This document shows positions 9,585 through 18,956 of a DNA stretch of 64,000 nt, in pieces. The DNA lies in contig DATJNA010000125.1 of NCBI GenBank assembly GCA_035508435.1, positions 1 through 64,000 on the forward strand, read 5' to 3'. The notes under the pieces are model-generated. The model was given only the letters and a program-made list of their open reading frames with translations, had not been told where the DNA came from and did no database searches. How positions within the stretch are numbered: position 1 is the stretch's first letter; the number at the start of each line of letters is the position of its first letter. Both the position numbers and the translations under genes were made by a program. Source of the DNA: JASHVB01 sp035508435. GTDB taxonomy: Bacteria; Pseudomonadota; Alphaproteobacteria; Acetobacterales; Acetobacteraceae.

Positions 9585-9623
9585 GTCAACGGGGCGCGTC
9601 AACGGGGCGCGTCAACGGGGTAG
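9585..9623. repeat. 13-bp tandem triplicate
   Basis: GTCAACGGGGCGC is repeated three times head to tail, the last copy ending TAG instead of CGC. It lies between the tRNA-Leu gene and the sugar ABC operon on the plus strand, in a stretch with no gene. Confidence 0.85.
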
Positions 9624-9739
9624 CCAGCACGCCGATCTGCCGTCATCCTGCGCGCCCCGTCCTCGCGATGATCGCCTTGACCGTGCCTGCGGCCGGCATT
9701 CCGATCCCGCGCAACAACCAGACCCAGAGGAAGCTCCAC

Positions 9740-10984
9740 GTGATTCGCCTTGTGCGCCTGCTGATTGCGCTGGGCGTGCTGGCCGCGCTGCCGGCCCACG
9801 CCGAAACCACGCTCAACGTGTTCATCTCCAGCGCGCTGCGCCCCGAAGTGATGCGCCAGGCGTTCGACCAGTTCGAGCAAGCCAATCCCGGCATCAAGGT
9901 CACCGCGCAACTCGGCGGCGCCACCAGCGACCTCCAGGCGCAGTATCTCAACACCGTGCTGTCGGCGAAGGACAGCTCGCTCGACGTGCTGATGCTGGAC
10001 ATCATCCGCCCGGCACAGTTCGCCGCCACCGGCTGGACGGTGCCGCTGAACCAGGATGTCGGCAATCCGGCGACGTTCCTGAAGCAGTACCTGCCGGCCT
10101 ACGCCGACGCCGACATGGTGGACGGCAAGCTGGTCGCGCTGCCGGCCTTCGCCGATGCGATGTTCCTGTACTATCGCAAGGATCTGCTGGCCAAGTACCA
10201 CCTGGCGGTGCCGCAGACCTGGGACGACCTCGCCAAGGAGGCCCGAACGATCCAGGCCGGCGAGCATGACCCGCAGCTTCAGGGCCTGAGCTTCCAGGGC
10301 GCGCCGATCGAAGGCACCGTCTGCACCTTCCTGCTGCCCTATTGGGGCATGGGCAAGACCCTGGTGCAGAACGGCCACCTGACGTTCGACCGCGCCGCGG
10401 CGGTGAAGTCGCTGGAATTCTGGAGCGGCCTGATCAAGCAAGGCGTCGCCCCGCGCAACGCCGCGGAGATCGTCACCGACCAGACGCGCAAGGATTTCGA
10501 GGCCGGCAAGGCCATCTTCGCCGTCGAATGGGGCTATGGCTGGAACATGTTCCAGGCCGCGGACAGTACCGTGAAGGACAAGGTCGGCGTGGCGGAGTTG
10601 CCCGCACTAACGGGAGGCAAACACGTCACCTGCATCGGCGGCTGGCAATGGGGCGTGTCGGCGTATTCGAAGCACAAGGCCGACGCGGTCAAGCTGGTGA
10701 AGTTCCTGTCCTCGGTCCCGGTCTCGACGCTGCTGGCGCAGCAGGCGTCGCTGCTGCCGGTATTCCCGGGCTTGTACCACGACCCGCAACTGGGGCAGAC
10801 GATGCCCTGGCTGCCGCAGGCGCTGCCAGTGGTGGAGCAAGCCAGGTCGCGCCCGGTCACGCCGTACTATAACGACGTCAGCAACGTCATCCGCACGCAG
10901 ACCAACGCCGTGCTGGCCGGCTCGGAATCGGCTGACCAGGCGGCGAGCCAGATGGAGGCGCGCCTGCGCCGGGTCCTGCATTGA
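9740..10984 (+). CDS. Sugar ABC transporter substrate-binding protein, probably for sulfoquinovosides
   Basis: 414 residues. The GTG start follows AGAGGAAGCTCC and puts a signal peptide first (VIRLVRLLIALGVLAALPAHA, cleavage after AHA). The mature part has family-1 solute-binding features: LNVFISSALRPEVMRQAFDQ, DVLMLDIIRPAQFA, and KDFEAGKAIFAVEWGYGWNM. It would catch the sugar in the periplasm for the two permeases that follow. Its stop overlaps the next start. The sulfoquinovose or sulfoquinovosyl-glycerol assignment rests on the GH31 sulfoquinovosidase ending the operon, not on binding residues I can verify. A glycerol-phosphate or maltose-like substrate is the alternative. Confidence 0.85.
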   Translation: MIRLVRLLIALGVLAALPAHAETTLNVFISSALRPEVMRQAFDQFEQANPGIKVTAQLGGATSDLQAQYLNTVLSAKDSSLDVLMLDIIRPAQFAATGWTVPLNQDVGNPATFLKQYLPAYADADMVDGKLVALPAFADAMFLYYRKDLLAKYHLAVPQTWDDLAKEARTIQAGEHDPQLQGLSFQGAPIEGTVCTFLLPYWGMGKTLVQNGHLTFDRAAAVKSLEFWSGLIKQGVAPRNAAEIVTDQTRKDFEAGKAIFAVEWGYGWNMFQAADSTVKDKVGVAELPALTGGKHVTCIGGWQWGVSAYSKHKADAVKLVKFLSSVPVSTLLAQQASLLPVFPGLYHDPQLGQTMPWLPQALPVVEQARSRPVTPYYNDVSNVIRTQTNAVLAGSESADQAASQMEARLRRVLH

Positions 10985-11871
10985 GCAAGCCTTCGCTGCG
11001 CTGGCGTGATGCCGGCGATGCGGCGCTGGCACGCGTGCTTCTCGCCCCGACCTTCCTGCTGCTGCTGCTGATCGTCGTCTACCCGGTCTGCCGGCTGCTA
11101 TGGACCAGCCTGCTGGACCTCAGCCTGTCTTCCGGCATGCCGGCGCGCTTCGTCGGTGTCGACAACTATGTCTCGCTCGCGACCGATCCGGAATTCTGGA
11201 CCGCGCTCGCCAACACCCTGCTGATCACGCTGATCACCGTCCCCGCCACGCTGCTGGTCGGGCTCGCCCTGGCGTTGATCGCCAACCTGCCGTTCCGAAT
11301 CCGCTGGCCGGTGCGGCTGTCGCTGCTGCTGCCCTGGGCGATGCCGCTCGCCTTCGTCGGCATGATCGGCGGCTGGTTCTTCCAATCCGATTATGGCGTG
11401 GTGAACGACATCCTCCGGCATTTCCGCTCCACCCGGATCATCTGGTTCAACTCCGGCTGGCTGGCGTTCATCGCGATCTGCCTGACGATCATCTGGAAGA
11501 CCTCGTCCTTCGTCGCCCTGGTATTGCTTGCCGGTTTGCAGACCATTCCGCAGGAACTCTACGAGGCGGCGTCGGTCGATGGCGCCGGTCCGTTGCGCCG
11601 CTTCTTGTTCGTCACGCTGCCGCTGCTGCGTCCCGCCATCGCGGTGGCGGTGATCTTCCGCATGATCACCTCGTTGCAGACCTTCGACATCCCGCTGACC
11701 ATGACGCGCGGCGGCCCAGGCACGTCCACCGTCACGCTCGCCATGTATATCCATCAGAACACGGTGGATTTCCTCGACCTCGGCTATGGCGCGGCGCTTG
11801 CCGTGGTGTTGTTCTTCATCAGCATGGCGGTCACCGCCTTCTACCTGCGCCAGGTGCGTGCCGAGGCATGA
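10981..11871 (+). CDS. Sugar ABC transporter permease (MalF/UgpA type)
   Basis: 296 residues with about six membrane segments. The EAA loop reads YEAASVDGAGPLRRFLFVTL, the contact site for the ATPase. It starts at TTG overlapping the stop of the binding-protein gene by four bases, so translation is probably coupled. It forms the inner-membrane channel together with the next gene product. The C-terminal TRGGPGTSTVTLAMYIH is typical of the first permease in family-1 sugar importers. Confidence 0.9.
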   Translation: MSKPSLRWRDAGDAALARVLLAPTFLLLLLIVVYPVCRLLWTSLLDLSLSSGMPARFVGVDNYVSLATDPEFWTALANTLLITLITVPATLLVGLALALIANLPFRIRWPVRLSLLLPWAMPLAFVGMIGGWFFQSDYGVVNDILRHFRSTRIIWFNSGWLAFIAICLTIIWKTSSFVALVLLAGLQTIPQELYEAASVDGAGPLRRFLFVTLPLLRPAIAVAVIFRMITSLQTFDIPLTMTRGGPGTSTVTLAMYIHQNTVDFLDLGYGAALAVVLFFISMAVTAFYLRQVRAEA

Positions 11872-12695
11872 AAGGGATCAGCCCCGCCGCGCTTCGCCGC
11901 CTCGCCGCGCTCGCGGTGATCGTCAACGGCGTGTTCCCATTGCTCTGGATCTTCCTCACCTCGCTGAAGACCGAGGCCGAGCTGACCCGCATCCCCATCA
12001 CCTGGCTGCCGCAGGCGCCGACCATCGCCAACTACCTGCGCGCCTTCCACGACCAGCCGCTGGCGCTCTATTTGTTCAACAGCCTGGCGGTCGCGGTGAT
12101 GTCCACCGCGCTGACATTGTTCATCGCCACGCTGGCGGCCTACGCGCTGGCGCGCCTCAACATCGGCTATCGCGACCTGGCGCTGGCGGCGATCATCGCC
12201 GTCTCCACCTTCCCGTTGGTGACGCTGCTGGTGCCATTGTTCCAGACCATGCGCACGCTGGGGCTGCTGAACAGTTATGGGGCGCTGGTGTTGCCTTATA
12301 CGGTGCTGAGCCTGCCGGTGTGCACACTGGTGCTGGTCAGCTTCTTTCAAAGCATTCCGCAGGACCTGGAAAACGCCGCCATGATCGACGGCTGCAGCCG
12401 GCTCGGCGCCTTGTTCCGCATCGTCGTGCCGCTGTCGGCGCCGGGCGTGTTCACCGCCGGCTTGCTCGCCTTCGTCAATTCCTGGGATGAGTTCCTGCTG
12501 GCGCTGTCGTTCAACTCCGCGACGCGCTGGCGCACGCTGCCGGTCGGCATCCTGCTTTATCAGGGCGAGTTCTCCTTTCCCTGGCCGGAGATCTCCGCCG
12601 CGCTGGTGGTCGGCATCGTGCCGGTGGCCGTGCTGATCGTGGTGTTCCAGCAGCGCGTGATCGCGGGCCTGACCGCCGGCGGCGTGAAGGGATGA
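11868..12695 (+). CDS. Sugar ABC transporter permease (MalG/UgpE type)
   Basis: 275 residues with six predicted membrane segments. The EAA loop is ENAAMIDGCSRLGALFRIV. The N terminus (VFPLLWIFLTSLKTEAEL) and the ending with VFQQRVIAGLTAGGVKG are standard for the second permease of carbohydrate importers. The ATG overlaps the previous stop (ATGA), and its own stop overlaps the GH31 start, so the whole unit is translationally coupled. No ATPase gene is present in the operon. It must borrow one from elsewhere; the polyamine-type ATPase 7 kb downstream is a formal candidate. Confidence 0.9.
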   Translation: MKGISPAALRRLAALAVIVNGVFPLLWIFLTSLKTEAELTRIPITWLPQAPTIANYLRAFHDQPLALYLFNSLAVAVMSTALTLFIATLAAYALARLNIGYRDLALAAIIAVSTFPLVTLLVPLFQTMRTLGLLNSYGALVLPYTVLSLPVCTLVLVSFFQSIPQDLENAAMIDGCSRLGALFRIVVPLSAPGVFTAGLLAFVNSWDEFLLALSFNSATRWRTLPVGILLYQGEFSFPWPEISAALVVGIVPVAVLIVVFQQRVIAGLTAGGVKG

Positions 12696-14695
12696 CGACG
12701 CTCGCCGCGACGGCCGACGGTTTTTCCCTGGCGGTCGCCGGCCTGACCGTGCTGCGCCACTCGCACGATGCGCCCTGCCTCTTCGTCGGGGTCGGCGAGG
12801 AACGCATGGCCATGCATCGCGGCAATTTCGACATCAGCGACTATCTCGTCGAACGCATGCCGCTGCCGCACGTCACGATCGATGGCGCGCTGCTGCATTT
12901 CCACCGCAACGCCGCCGGCCCCGCACTGCTGACATTGGAGCCGGAAACCGACGACTGTGCAGCAATGCTGCATGTGCGCCACGCCGACCCGCGCCTGAAC
13001 CGGTTCTGGTTCCGCCTGCCCGCGGAGCATGGCGAACATGTCTGGGGCTGCGGCGAGCAAATGTCGTATTTCGACCTGCGTGGGCGGCGCTTTCCGCTTT
13101 GGACCAGCGAGCCCGGCGTCGGCCGCGACAAGACCAGCCCGATCACCTTCCAGGCCGACGCCGACAACCATTCCGGCGGCGACTACTACACCACCAACTA
13201 TCCGCAGCCGAGCTTCATCTCCTCGCGCTGCTATGCCGCGCATGTGGAAACCACCGCCTACAGCGCCTTCGATTTCCGCCACGACGCGTTTCATGAGCTG
13301 GAAATCTGGGCCGCACCGCAGCGGCTGGAATTCCACGTCGCTGCGGACTTTGCCACGCTGGTCGGCCGCATCTCCACCCGCTTCGGCCGCCAGCCCCGCC
13401 TGCCGGAGTGGCTCTACAACGGTGCCATCATCGGCCTGAAGGACGGCGCCGACAGTTTCGGCCGCCTGGAAGCATACCTCGAGGCCGGCACCCGCGTTTC
13501 GGCGCTGTGGTGTGAGGACTGGGCCGGCGTCCGCACCACCTCCTTCGGCACCCGTCTGTTGTGGGACTGGCGCTGGAACCCGTCACGCTACCCCGACCTG
13601 CCGCGGCGCATCGCCGAATTACACGCCCGGAACATCCGCTTCATGGGCTACGCCAATCCGTACCTGTGCACCGACGGCACGCTGTACCAGGAAGCGGACG
13701 CCCTCGGATTGCTCGCGCGCGGTCCCGATGGCGGCTCCTACCACGTGGAGTTCGGCGAATTCACCGCCGGCGTGGTGGACTTTACCAATCCCGCGGCGAG
13801 CGAGTGGTTCGCCACGCGCATCCTGTGCGCCAATATGCTGGACCTCGGCCTGTCCGGCTGGATGGCGGATTTCGGCGAGTACCTGCCGATCGACGCGCGC
13901 CTCGCCCACGGCGACGCGAAGCTGCTGCACAACGCCTGGCCAACGCTGTGGGCCGAGGTCAATGCCCGTGCGCTCGCCCGCGCCGGCCGCACCGGCGACG
14001 CGGTGTTCTTCATGCGCGCAGGCTTCACCGGCGTGCAGCGCTTCTGCCCGCTGCTCTGGGCGGGCGACCAGTGCGTCGATTTCTCGCGCCATGACGGGCT
14101 GCCCAGCGTGATCTGCGGCGCACTGTCGAGCGGCTTGCTCGGCAACGCCTACCACCACAGCGACGTCGGCGGCTACACCAGCCTGTTCGGCAACGTGCGC
14201 ACGCCGGAACTGCTGATGCGCTGGACGGAAATGGCCGCGTTCACCCCGGTGATGCGCACCCACGAGGGCAACCGCCCGCGCGACAATCTACAGATCGACC
14301 AGTCGCCCGAGGTGCTGGCGCATTTCGCCCGCTTCACCCGCATCTGGTGTCATCTCGCCCCCTACCTGCGCGCCCTGTGCGACGAGGCCGCCGCCAGCGG
14401 CCTGCCCGCGCAGCGTCCGCTGTTTATGCATTTCCCAACCGATGCGGCGGGCTACGCGATCCAGGACCAATACCTCTACGGCCCCGATCTGCTGGTAGCG
14501 CCGGTGCAGCAGCCGGGACGCACGAACTGGTCAGTTCACCTTCCCGCCGGCGCGGACTGGACCCATGTGTGGTCCGGCACCACACATCGCGGCGGCACGC
14601 GCATCACCGTGCCCGCGCCGATCGGCCAGCCACCGGTATTGTATCGGAACGGCTCGCGTTGGGACGCATTGTTCCGCCAGATGCCCGACGTTTGA
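12692..14695 (+). CDS. yihQ: Sulfoquinovosidase (GH31, YihQ/SmoI type)
   Basis: 667 residues. It hydrolyses alpha-sulfoquinovosides, such as the sulfolipid headgroup sulfoquinovosyl-glycerol, to sulfoquinovose. The catalytic nucleophile is D393 in GWMADFGEYLP and the acid/base D459 in WAGDQCVDF. The residues that recognise the sulfonate in E. coli YihQ (R301, W304, Y508) are all present at a constant offset of 13: R288 and W291 in GTRLLWDW, and Y495 in HSDVGGYTS. These residues separate sulfoquinovosidases from other GH31 alpha-glucosidases. There is no signal peptide, so it acts in the cytoplasm on imported substrate. It is the last gene of the ABC operon, joined by ATGA. Confidence 0.9.
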   Translation: MTTLAATADGFSLAVAGLTVLRHSHDAPCLFVGVGEERMAMHRGNFDISDYLVERMPLPHVTIDGALLHFHRNAAGPALLTLEPETDDCAAMLHVRHADPRLNRFWFRLPAEHGEHVWGCGEQMSYFDLRGRRFPLWTSEPGVGRDKTSPITFQADADNHSGGDYYTTNYPQPSFISSRCYAAHVETTAYSAFDFRHDAFHELEIWAAPQRLEFHVAADFATLVGRISTRFGRQPRLPEWLYNGAIIGLKDGADSFGRLEAYLEAGTRVSALWCEDWAGVRTTSFGTRLLWDWRWNPSRYPDLPRRIAELHARNIRFMGYANPYLCTDGTLYQEADALGLLARGPDGGSYHVEFGEFTAGVVDFTNPAASEWFATRILCANMLDLGLSGWMADFGEYLPIDARLAHGDAKLLHNAWPTLWAEVNARALARAGRTGDAVFFMRAGFTGVQRFCPLLWAGDQCVDFSRHDGLPSVICGALSSGLLGNAYHHSDVGGYTSLFGNVRTPELLMRWTEMAAFTPVMRTHEGNRPRDNLQIDQSPEVLAHFARFTRIWCHLAPYLRALCDEAAASGLPAQRPLFMHFPTDAAGYAIQDQYLYGPDLLVAPVQQPGRTNWSVHLPAGADWTHVWSGTTHRGGTRITVPAPIGQPPVLYRNGSRWDALFRQMPDV

Positions 14696-14770
14696 ACCGA
14701 CCTTCCGTCGTTGCCAGCGGTCATCGCACGACATCATCGCAACCTGTCATCGCGAACTGTCCTGCTGAGT

Positions 14771-14888
14771 TGTCATTGATAGCGAAGCGAAGCAATCCCG
14801 GTCAGGAAAGCGCTGCGGCAGCGCGTGCGCTCGCACGACCGCGATTGCTTCGTCCGGCCACGTTCCGCTCGCGGTCCGCGCCATGACA
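14771..14888. repeat. Dispersed palindromic repeat, copy 3
   Basis: Left end TGTCATTGATAGCGAAGCG and right end GTCCGCGCCATGACA. The core is GAAGCAATCCCGGTC and, further on, ACCGCGATTGCTTCGTC. It lies in the 440-bp gap between the sulfoquinovosidase and the molybdopterin enzyme. The remainder of that gap (14889-15139) holds a second partial, degenerate copy and no recognisable gene. Confidence 0.85.
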
Positions 14889-15139
14889 TGCAGGGGCGCT
14901 GCGCCCCTCGCAACGACACGACACGCCTTGCTCGCGGTCCGCGCAACGCCGGAAGTGAGCGCGTAACGGAGCGATTGGGTCCATTCCAACAATCGCGAAT
15001 TGGTCTGCCCCACCCGCTTCCCCGCCGCCTCCGCCATAGGCTTGCACCGCCGCAGCCGGTAAACTGCGCGCGTCTGCGAACAACCTGCTTGCCCGCCGCA
15101 TCGGCCCGATCGTGGCGGCCGCCCCAACAAAGGACCGCA

Positions 15140-17164
15140 ATGACAACCGTCCGAGTGGTATGCGGGCACGATTGCCCGGACATGTGCTCATTGCTCGCCA
15201 CCGTCGAGGACGGTCGCGTCATCCGCGTGCAGGGCGATCCGGACCATCCGTTCACCGCCGGCTTCGCCTGCGGCAAGGTGAACCGCGACGCCGAGTTGGT
15301 GCACTCGCCGCGGCGCCTGACGACGCCGCTGCGCCGCACCGGCGCCAAGGGTGAGGGCAAATTCGTCCCGATCACCTGGGACGCCGCGCTCGAGGAGATC
15401 ACCGGCCGCTGGCAGGCCATCATTGCCGAATCCGGCCCGCAGGCTTTGCTCGGCTACGCCTACAGCGCGCATCAAGGCCTGATGAACCGCGGCTTGCTCA
15501 ACGGCTTGTTCCATGCCCTGGGCACCAGCCGCATGCTCGCCGGCACGGTCTGCGACAGTTGCAGCGATACCGCATGGGAGGTCACCGTCGGAGCGATCGG
15601 CGGCGCCGATCCGGAATCGGTGATCGAATCCGACCTCGTCATCTGCTGGGGCGCCGATCTCTTCGCCACCAACGTGCATTTCTGGGCCAAGCTTGAGGAG
15701 GCACGGCGCCGCGGCACCGTGCTGATCGTGATCGATCCCCGCCGCACCCGCGCCGCACAGAACGCGGACTGGCACATCCCCATCCGCATCGGCACGGATG
15801 CCGCCCTGGCGCTCGGCGTCATGCACATCCTGGCGCGCGACGGCGCCTGCGACCGCGACTATCTGGCGCGTCACACCCTCGGCTTCGACCGTCTCGAACG
15901 CGCGGTGCTGCCGCGCTTTACCCCCGACCGGGTCGCTGCCATCACCGGCGTGCCGGAGGCCGATGTCGAACGCCTCGCCGCCACCTACGCCAAGACCAGG
16001 AAGTCGTTCATCCGCCTGGGCTGGGGCATGACGCGCCTGCTTCATGGCGGCCAGGCGCTGCGCGCCGTCGCGCTGTTGCCCGGCGTCACCGGCGCGTACG
16101 GAGAGTACGGCGGCGGCGCACTCTCCGGCACCAACGCATCGTTCGAGCTGAACTATAACGCCGTACGCAAGCCCTCGGGCCCGGCCGAGACGCGCACCGT
16201 GAACCATCTCCGCCTCGGCGAGGCGCTGTTGGAAATGCGTGACCCGCCGATCCGCGCCTTGTTCATCGCCGCCAACAACCCCGCGGTCACCTGCCCCGAC
16301 AGCGCCACCACCCGACGCGGCCTCGCGCGCGAGGATTTGTTCAACGTGGTGCACGACCCGTTCCTCACGGTCACCGCGCGCTATGCCGATATCGTGCTGC
16401 CCGCCGCCACCTATCTGGAAACCGAGGACTTCTTCCGCGCCTACGGCACCTACTACATGCAATACAGTCATCGCGCGGTGGAGCCGCAGGGCGAGGCGTG
16501 GTCCAATCTGCGCCTGGCACAGGCGCTGGCGCAGCGCATGGGCCTCCAGGATCCCGTGTTCCATCTGTCCCAACGCGAGATCCTGCGTGAATTGTTTCGC
16601 GGTGCCGGCGGCGCCTGCGCCGACGTCGATGTCGATCGCCTGCCAAACGCCGGCCCGATTTCCATCGCGTCGAAGCAAGGCCAGCAGTTCCGCACGCCCT
16701 CCGGCAAGTTGGAATTCTTTTCGGCAACGCTCGCCGCCCAGGGCCTGCCGCCGATGCCCGACTGGCAGCCCGATCCTGTCGAGACAGCGCAAGCCGCGCG
16801 CTGGCCGCTGCGCCTGCTGACCGCGCCCGGCTATTTCCAAAGCCACACCACGTTCTCCGGCGTCGCCGCACTACGCGCGCGCGAAGGCGCGCCTTGCTGC
16901 GTGCTGCATCCGTCCGATGCGGCCGAGCGCCGCCTGACCGACGGTCAGCCCGTGCGCCTGGTCAATGACCGCGGCGAGGTGGCGCTGACGCTGCGCGTGC
17001 GTGACGAAGTCCAGCCCGGCGTCGTGCTGGTGCCCGGCCAACGGCCCGACGACGAGACGGTGGCAGGCACGGTGAACATGCTGTGCAGCGGCGCCTTCAC
17101 CGACCTGGGCGCCGGCGCGACCTATCAGAGCACCTGGCTGGATGTCCGCCCGTTGATGCAGTGA
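15140..17164 (+). CDS. Molybdopterin oxidoreductase with one N-terminal 4Fe-4S cluster
   Basis: 674 residues, DMSO-reductase superfamily. The cluster motif is C8-x3-C12-x3-C16 with a fourth Cys at about 43 (FACGKVNRD). Molybdopterin-binding blocks include ICWGADLFATNVHFW, VLIVIDPRRTRAAQNADWHI and RLGWGMTRLLHGG. A Cys-containing stretch AGTVCDSCSDTAW is in the position of the metal ligand loop. The C-terminal aspartate-decarboxylase-like domain contains PGYFQSHTTFSGV and ADGQPV-type turns. No Tat signal, so probably cytoplasmic. The substrate is unknown; formate-dehydrogenase-like and thiosulfate/polysulfide-reductase-like annotations are both used for this group. No electron-transfer subunit lies next to it. 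Confidence 0.88.
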   Translation: MTTVRVVCGHDCPDMCSLLATVEDGRVIRVQGDPDHPFTAGFACGKVNRDAELVHSPRRLTTPLRRTGAKGEGKFVPITWDAALEEITGRWQAIIAESGPQALLGYAYSAHQGLMNRGLLNGLFHALGTSRMLAGTVCDSCSDTAWEVTVGAIGGADPESVIESDLVICWGADLFATNVHFWAKLEEARRRGTVLIVIDPRRTRAAQNADWHIPIRIGTDAALALGVMHILARDGACDRDYLARHTLGFDRLERAVLPRFTPDRVAAITGVPEADVERLAATYAKTRKSFIRLGWGMTRLLHGGQALRAVALLPGVTGAYGEYGGGALSGTNASFELNYNAVRKPSGPAETRTVNHLRLGEALLEMRDPPIRALFIAANNPAVTCPDSATTRRGLAREDLFNVVHDPFLTVTARYADIVLPAATYLETEDFFRAYGTYYMQYSHRAVEPQGEAWSNLRLAQALAQRMGLQDPVFHLSQREILRELFRGAGGACADVDVDRLPNAGPISIASKQGQQFRTPSGKLEFFSATLAAQGLPPMPDWQPDPVETAQAARWPLRLLTAPGYFQSHTTFSGVAALRAREGAPCCVLHPSDAAERRLTDGQPVRLVNDRGEVALTLRVRDEVQPGVVLVPGQRPDDETVAGTVNMLCSGAFTDLGAGATYQSTWLDVRPLMQ

Positions 17165-17293
17165 ATGCCGGCAGCACCTGCAGGCAGCGAGAGCCCGCAG
17201 CGCCGGCACCGCAGCGCCACGAGGCGACGCCGCGCCCGAAGCTCGCTCGGATCGTGAGCCTGATGAGGCGCGCGGCGGCCCGCGGCCTGGCCG

Positions 17294-18748
17294 CTACGCC
17301 CCCCGTTGGAAGACCGACCACTCGCCGTAACGGCCCCGCAGGTGCCACCCCGCGGCCGCCAGTTGCGCGGCAATGTCCGGGTGCGCGGTCACCACGGCGT
17401 CGATCCGCCACTTCGCCAGCAGCCCCATCCGCTTCGTCGCGGACATTTCGATGTCCGCCCCATCCGCCAGCACCTTGGCCGGATAGCAATCGGCGCGCGA
17501 ATCCCAGAACACCGGCACGCCGTGATAAGCCAGAAAGCCGCCCGCCAGGTAGTCGTTCCACACATGCTCACCGGCCAGGCTGTGGAACGGAAAGTTGGCG
17601 GGGAACTTCTCCGGGCCATACACCGCACGCGGCGTCAGCACGGCCAGCGCCAGCGCCACCGCGCCGAACCCCAGGAACGGCAGGCGCATCGGCACTTGCG
17701 GCAGCCGCTTCGCCAGAGCGTCGGCCAGCCAGGGCAGGACCACGATCGCCGCGACTTCCAGGCAGCGCTGGTGCCGCAGTCCCAGCGCCAGCACCGGCAG
17801 GATGATGACCCAGGCCCGCCACGGCGCACGCCACAGCGCCAGGCCGGTTCCCCCCAACACCAGCATCACGCGCATCAGCCACGCCGGATCGGTCAGGTCC
17901 GGCGGCTGCCACTCGGCCAGCACATTGCCGTGCACGAACGGCGTGGCGTCGGCCGACGCGCCATAGCCGAAGATCAGCGCCCACAGGTGCCAGCCCGACG
18001 GATTGGCCAGGGTCAGCAACGCCGCCACGCAGCCCCAGCGCCAGTCGTAGGCCAACACCAGGAACACCCCGATGATGAACGACCCATGCATGTTCGCCCA
18101 CAGCCCGACCAGCATCGAGGCTGCCGCAAGTCGCGCCGCCGATGGCCGCATCAGCAGTAGCACCGTGCCGGCAAGCAGCAGGTTGCCCCAGGTCAGGGCC
18201 CGCTCGGTGTCGCCATAGGTGATGAGGCAGAGGACCCAGGTGAAGCCGACCACCGTCGCTGCCGCGGCGCGTGGGCGCCACGCGGTCATCGCCAGCAGGA
18301 CGCCCGTCCCGGTGACCGCCAGCCCTCGCAGCAGCCCCGCCCATGCCGCGCCGCCCAGCGCATAGAGCAATCCGACACCGGGTTCGAGCGGCACCCAGGC
18401 CGCTTTCGGCGCCGTCCATCCCCAGGCATTGGTATGAGGATAGACGCCCGCCAGGATGTGGTCGCCCAGCCAGCGCAGATACCAGTAGTCCGGATCCAGG
18501 ATCGGCCAGCGCCAGCCGCCCAGGGCGAAGGCGAAGAACACTACCAGGACCAGCATCGGGTAGAGCCATGTCGTGGACGCACCGATGATGGGCACAGTCG
18601 CGCCGGTGGCGGGCACAGCCGCGCCGGTGGCGGGCACAGCGGCGCCGATGGCGGCCACAGCCGCGCCGATGATGGGCACAGCCGCGCCAGCGGACGGGCC
18701 CGCCGGCAACGGCACCAGATCCGCTGCGTCTGTTTGTTGGCTCGGCAT
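17294..18748 (-). CDS. Polytopic membrane protein with heptapeptide-repeat N terminus
   Basis: 484 residues, about ten hydrophobic segments from residue 60 to 390, then a soluble C-terminal part. The first 60 residues are an Ala/Gly/Val/Pro repeat (units like GAAVPAT and GAAVPII) encoded by a 21-bp tandem DNA repeat. WPILDPDYWYLRWLGDHIL and HTNAWGWTAP after the first segment resemble the periplasmic loop of GT-C-type glycosyltransferases and mannosyltransferase-like proteins. The C-terminal VWNDYLAGGFLAYHG and VFWDSRADCYPAKVL also occur in such uncharacterised membrane proteins. A lipid-linked sugar transferase is possible but not shown. Single gene, convergent with the molybdopterin enzyme. 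Confidence 0.75.
   Translation of the reverse strand: MPSQQTDAADLVPLPAGPSAGAAVPIIGAAVAAIGAAVPATGAAVPATGATVPIIGASTTWLYPMLVLVVFFAFALGGWRWPILDPDYWYLRWLGDHILAGVYPHTNAWGWTAPKAAWVPLEPGVGLLYALGGAAWAGLLRGLAVTGTGVLLAMTAWRPRAAAATVVGFTWVLCLITYGDTERALTWGNLLLAGTVLLLMRPSAARLAAASMLVGLWANMHGSFIIGVFLVLAYDWRWGCVAALLTLANPSGWHLWALIFGYGASADATPFVHGNVLAEWQPPDLTDPAWLMRVMLVLGGTGLALWRAPWRAWVIILPVLALGLRHQRCLEVAAIVVLPWLADALAKRLPQVPMRLPFLGFGAVALALAVLTPRAVYGPEKFPANFPFHSLAGEHVWNDYLAGGFLAYHGVPVFWDSRADCYPAKVLADGADIEMSATKRMGLLAKWRIDAVVTAHPDIAAQLAAAGWHLRGRYGEWSVFQRGA
18579..18683. repeat. 21-bp in-frame tandem repeat inside the membrane protein gene
   Basis: Five copies of a unit close to GCGCCGGTGGCGGGCACAGC(C), with a decayed sixth on the right. 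Because the period is 21 bp, the reading frame is kept and each copy adds seven residues (for example GAAVPAT) to the N-terminal tail. This is a likely site of copy-number variation between strains. Confidence 0.9.
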
Positions 18749-18956
18749 GAACGGCGGCCTTTGCGGCGCGTGTCGCGACCTGCATTCGATAGGGCCGCGG
18801 TGCTTTCCCGCCGGTTACGCGCGCCGCCGCCTGACCTGCCCGCGTCGCGCACAGTTCGCAATCGCCAGCACGGCAGCCCAGCATGGCAGCATTGACTCGC
18901 CTCGCCTCGCTCGCCGAAGCTTTGTCCCAGGGAGACTTCCAGGCGTGGAGCGATGA

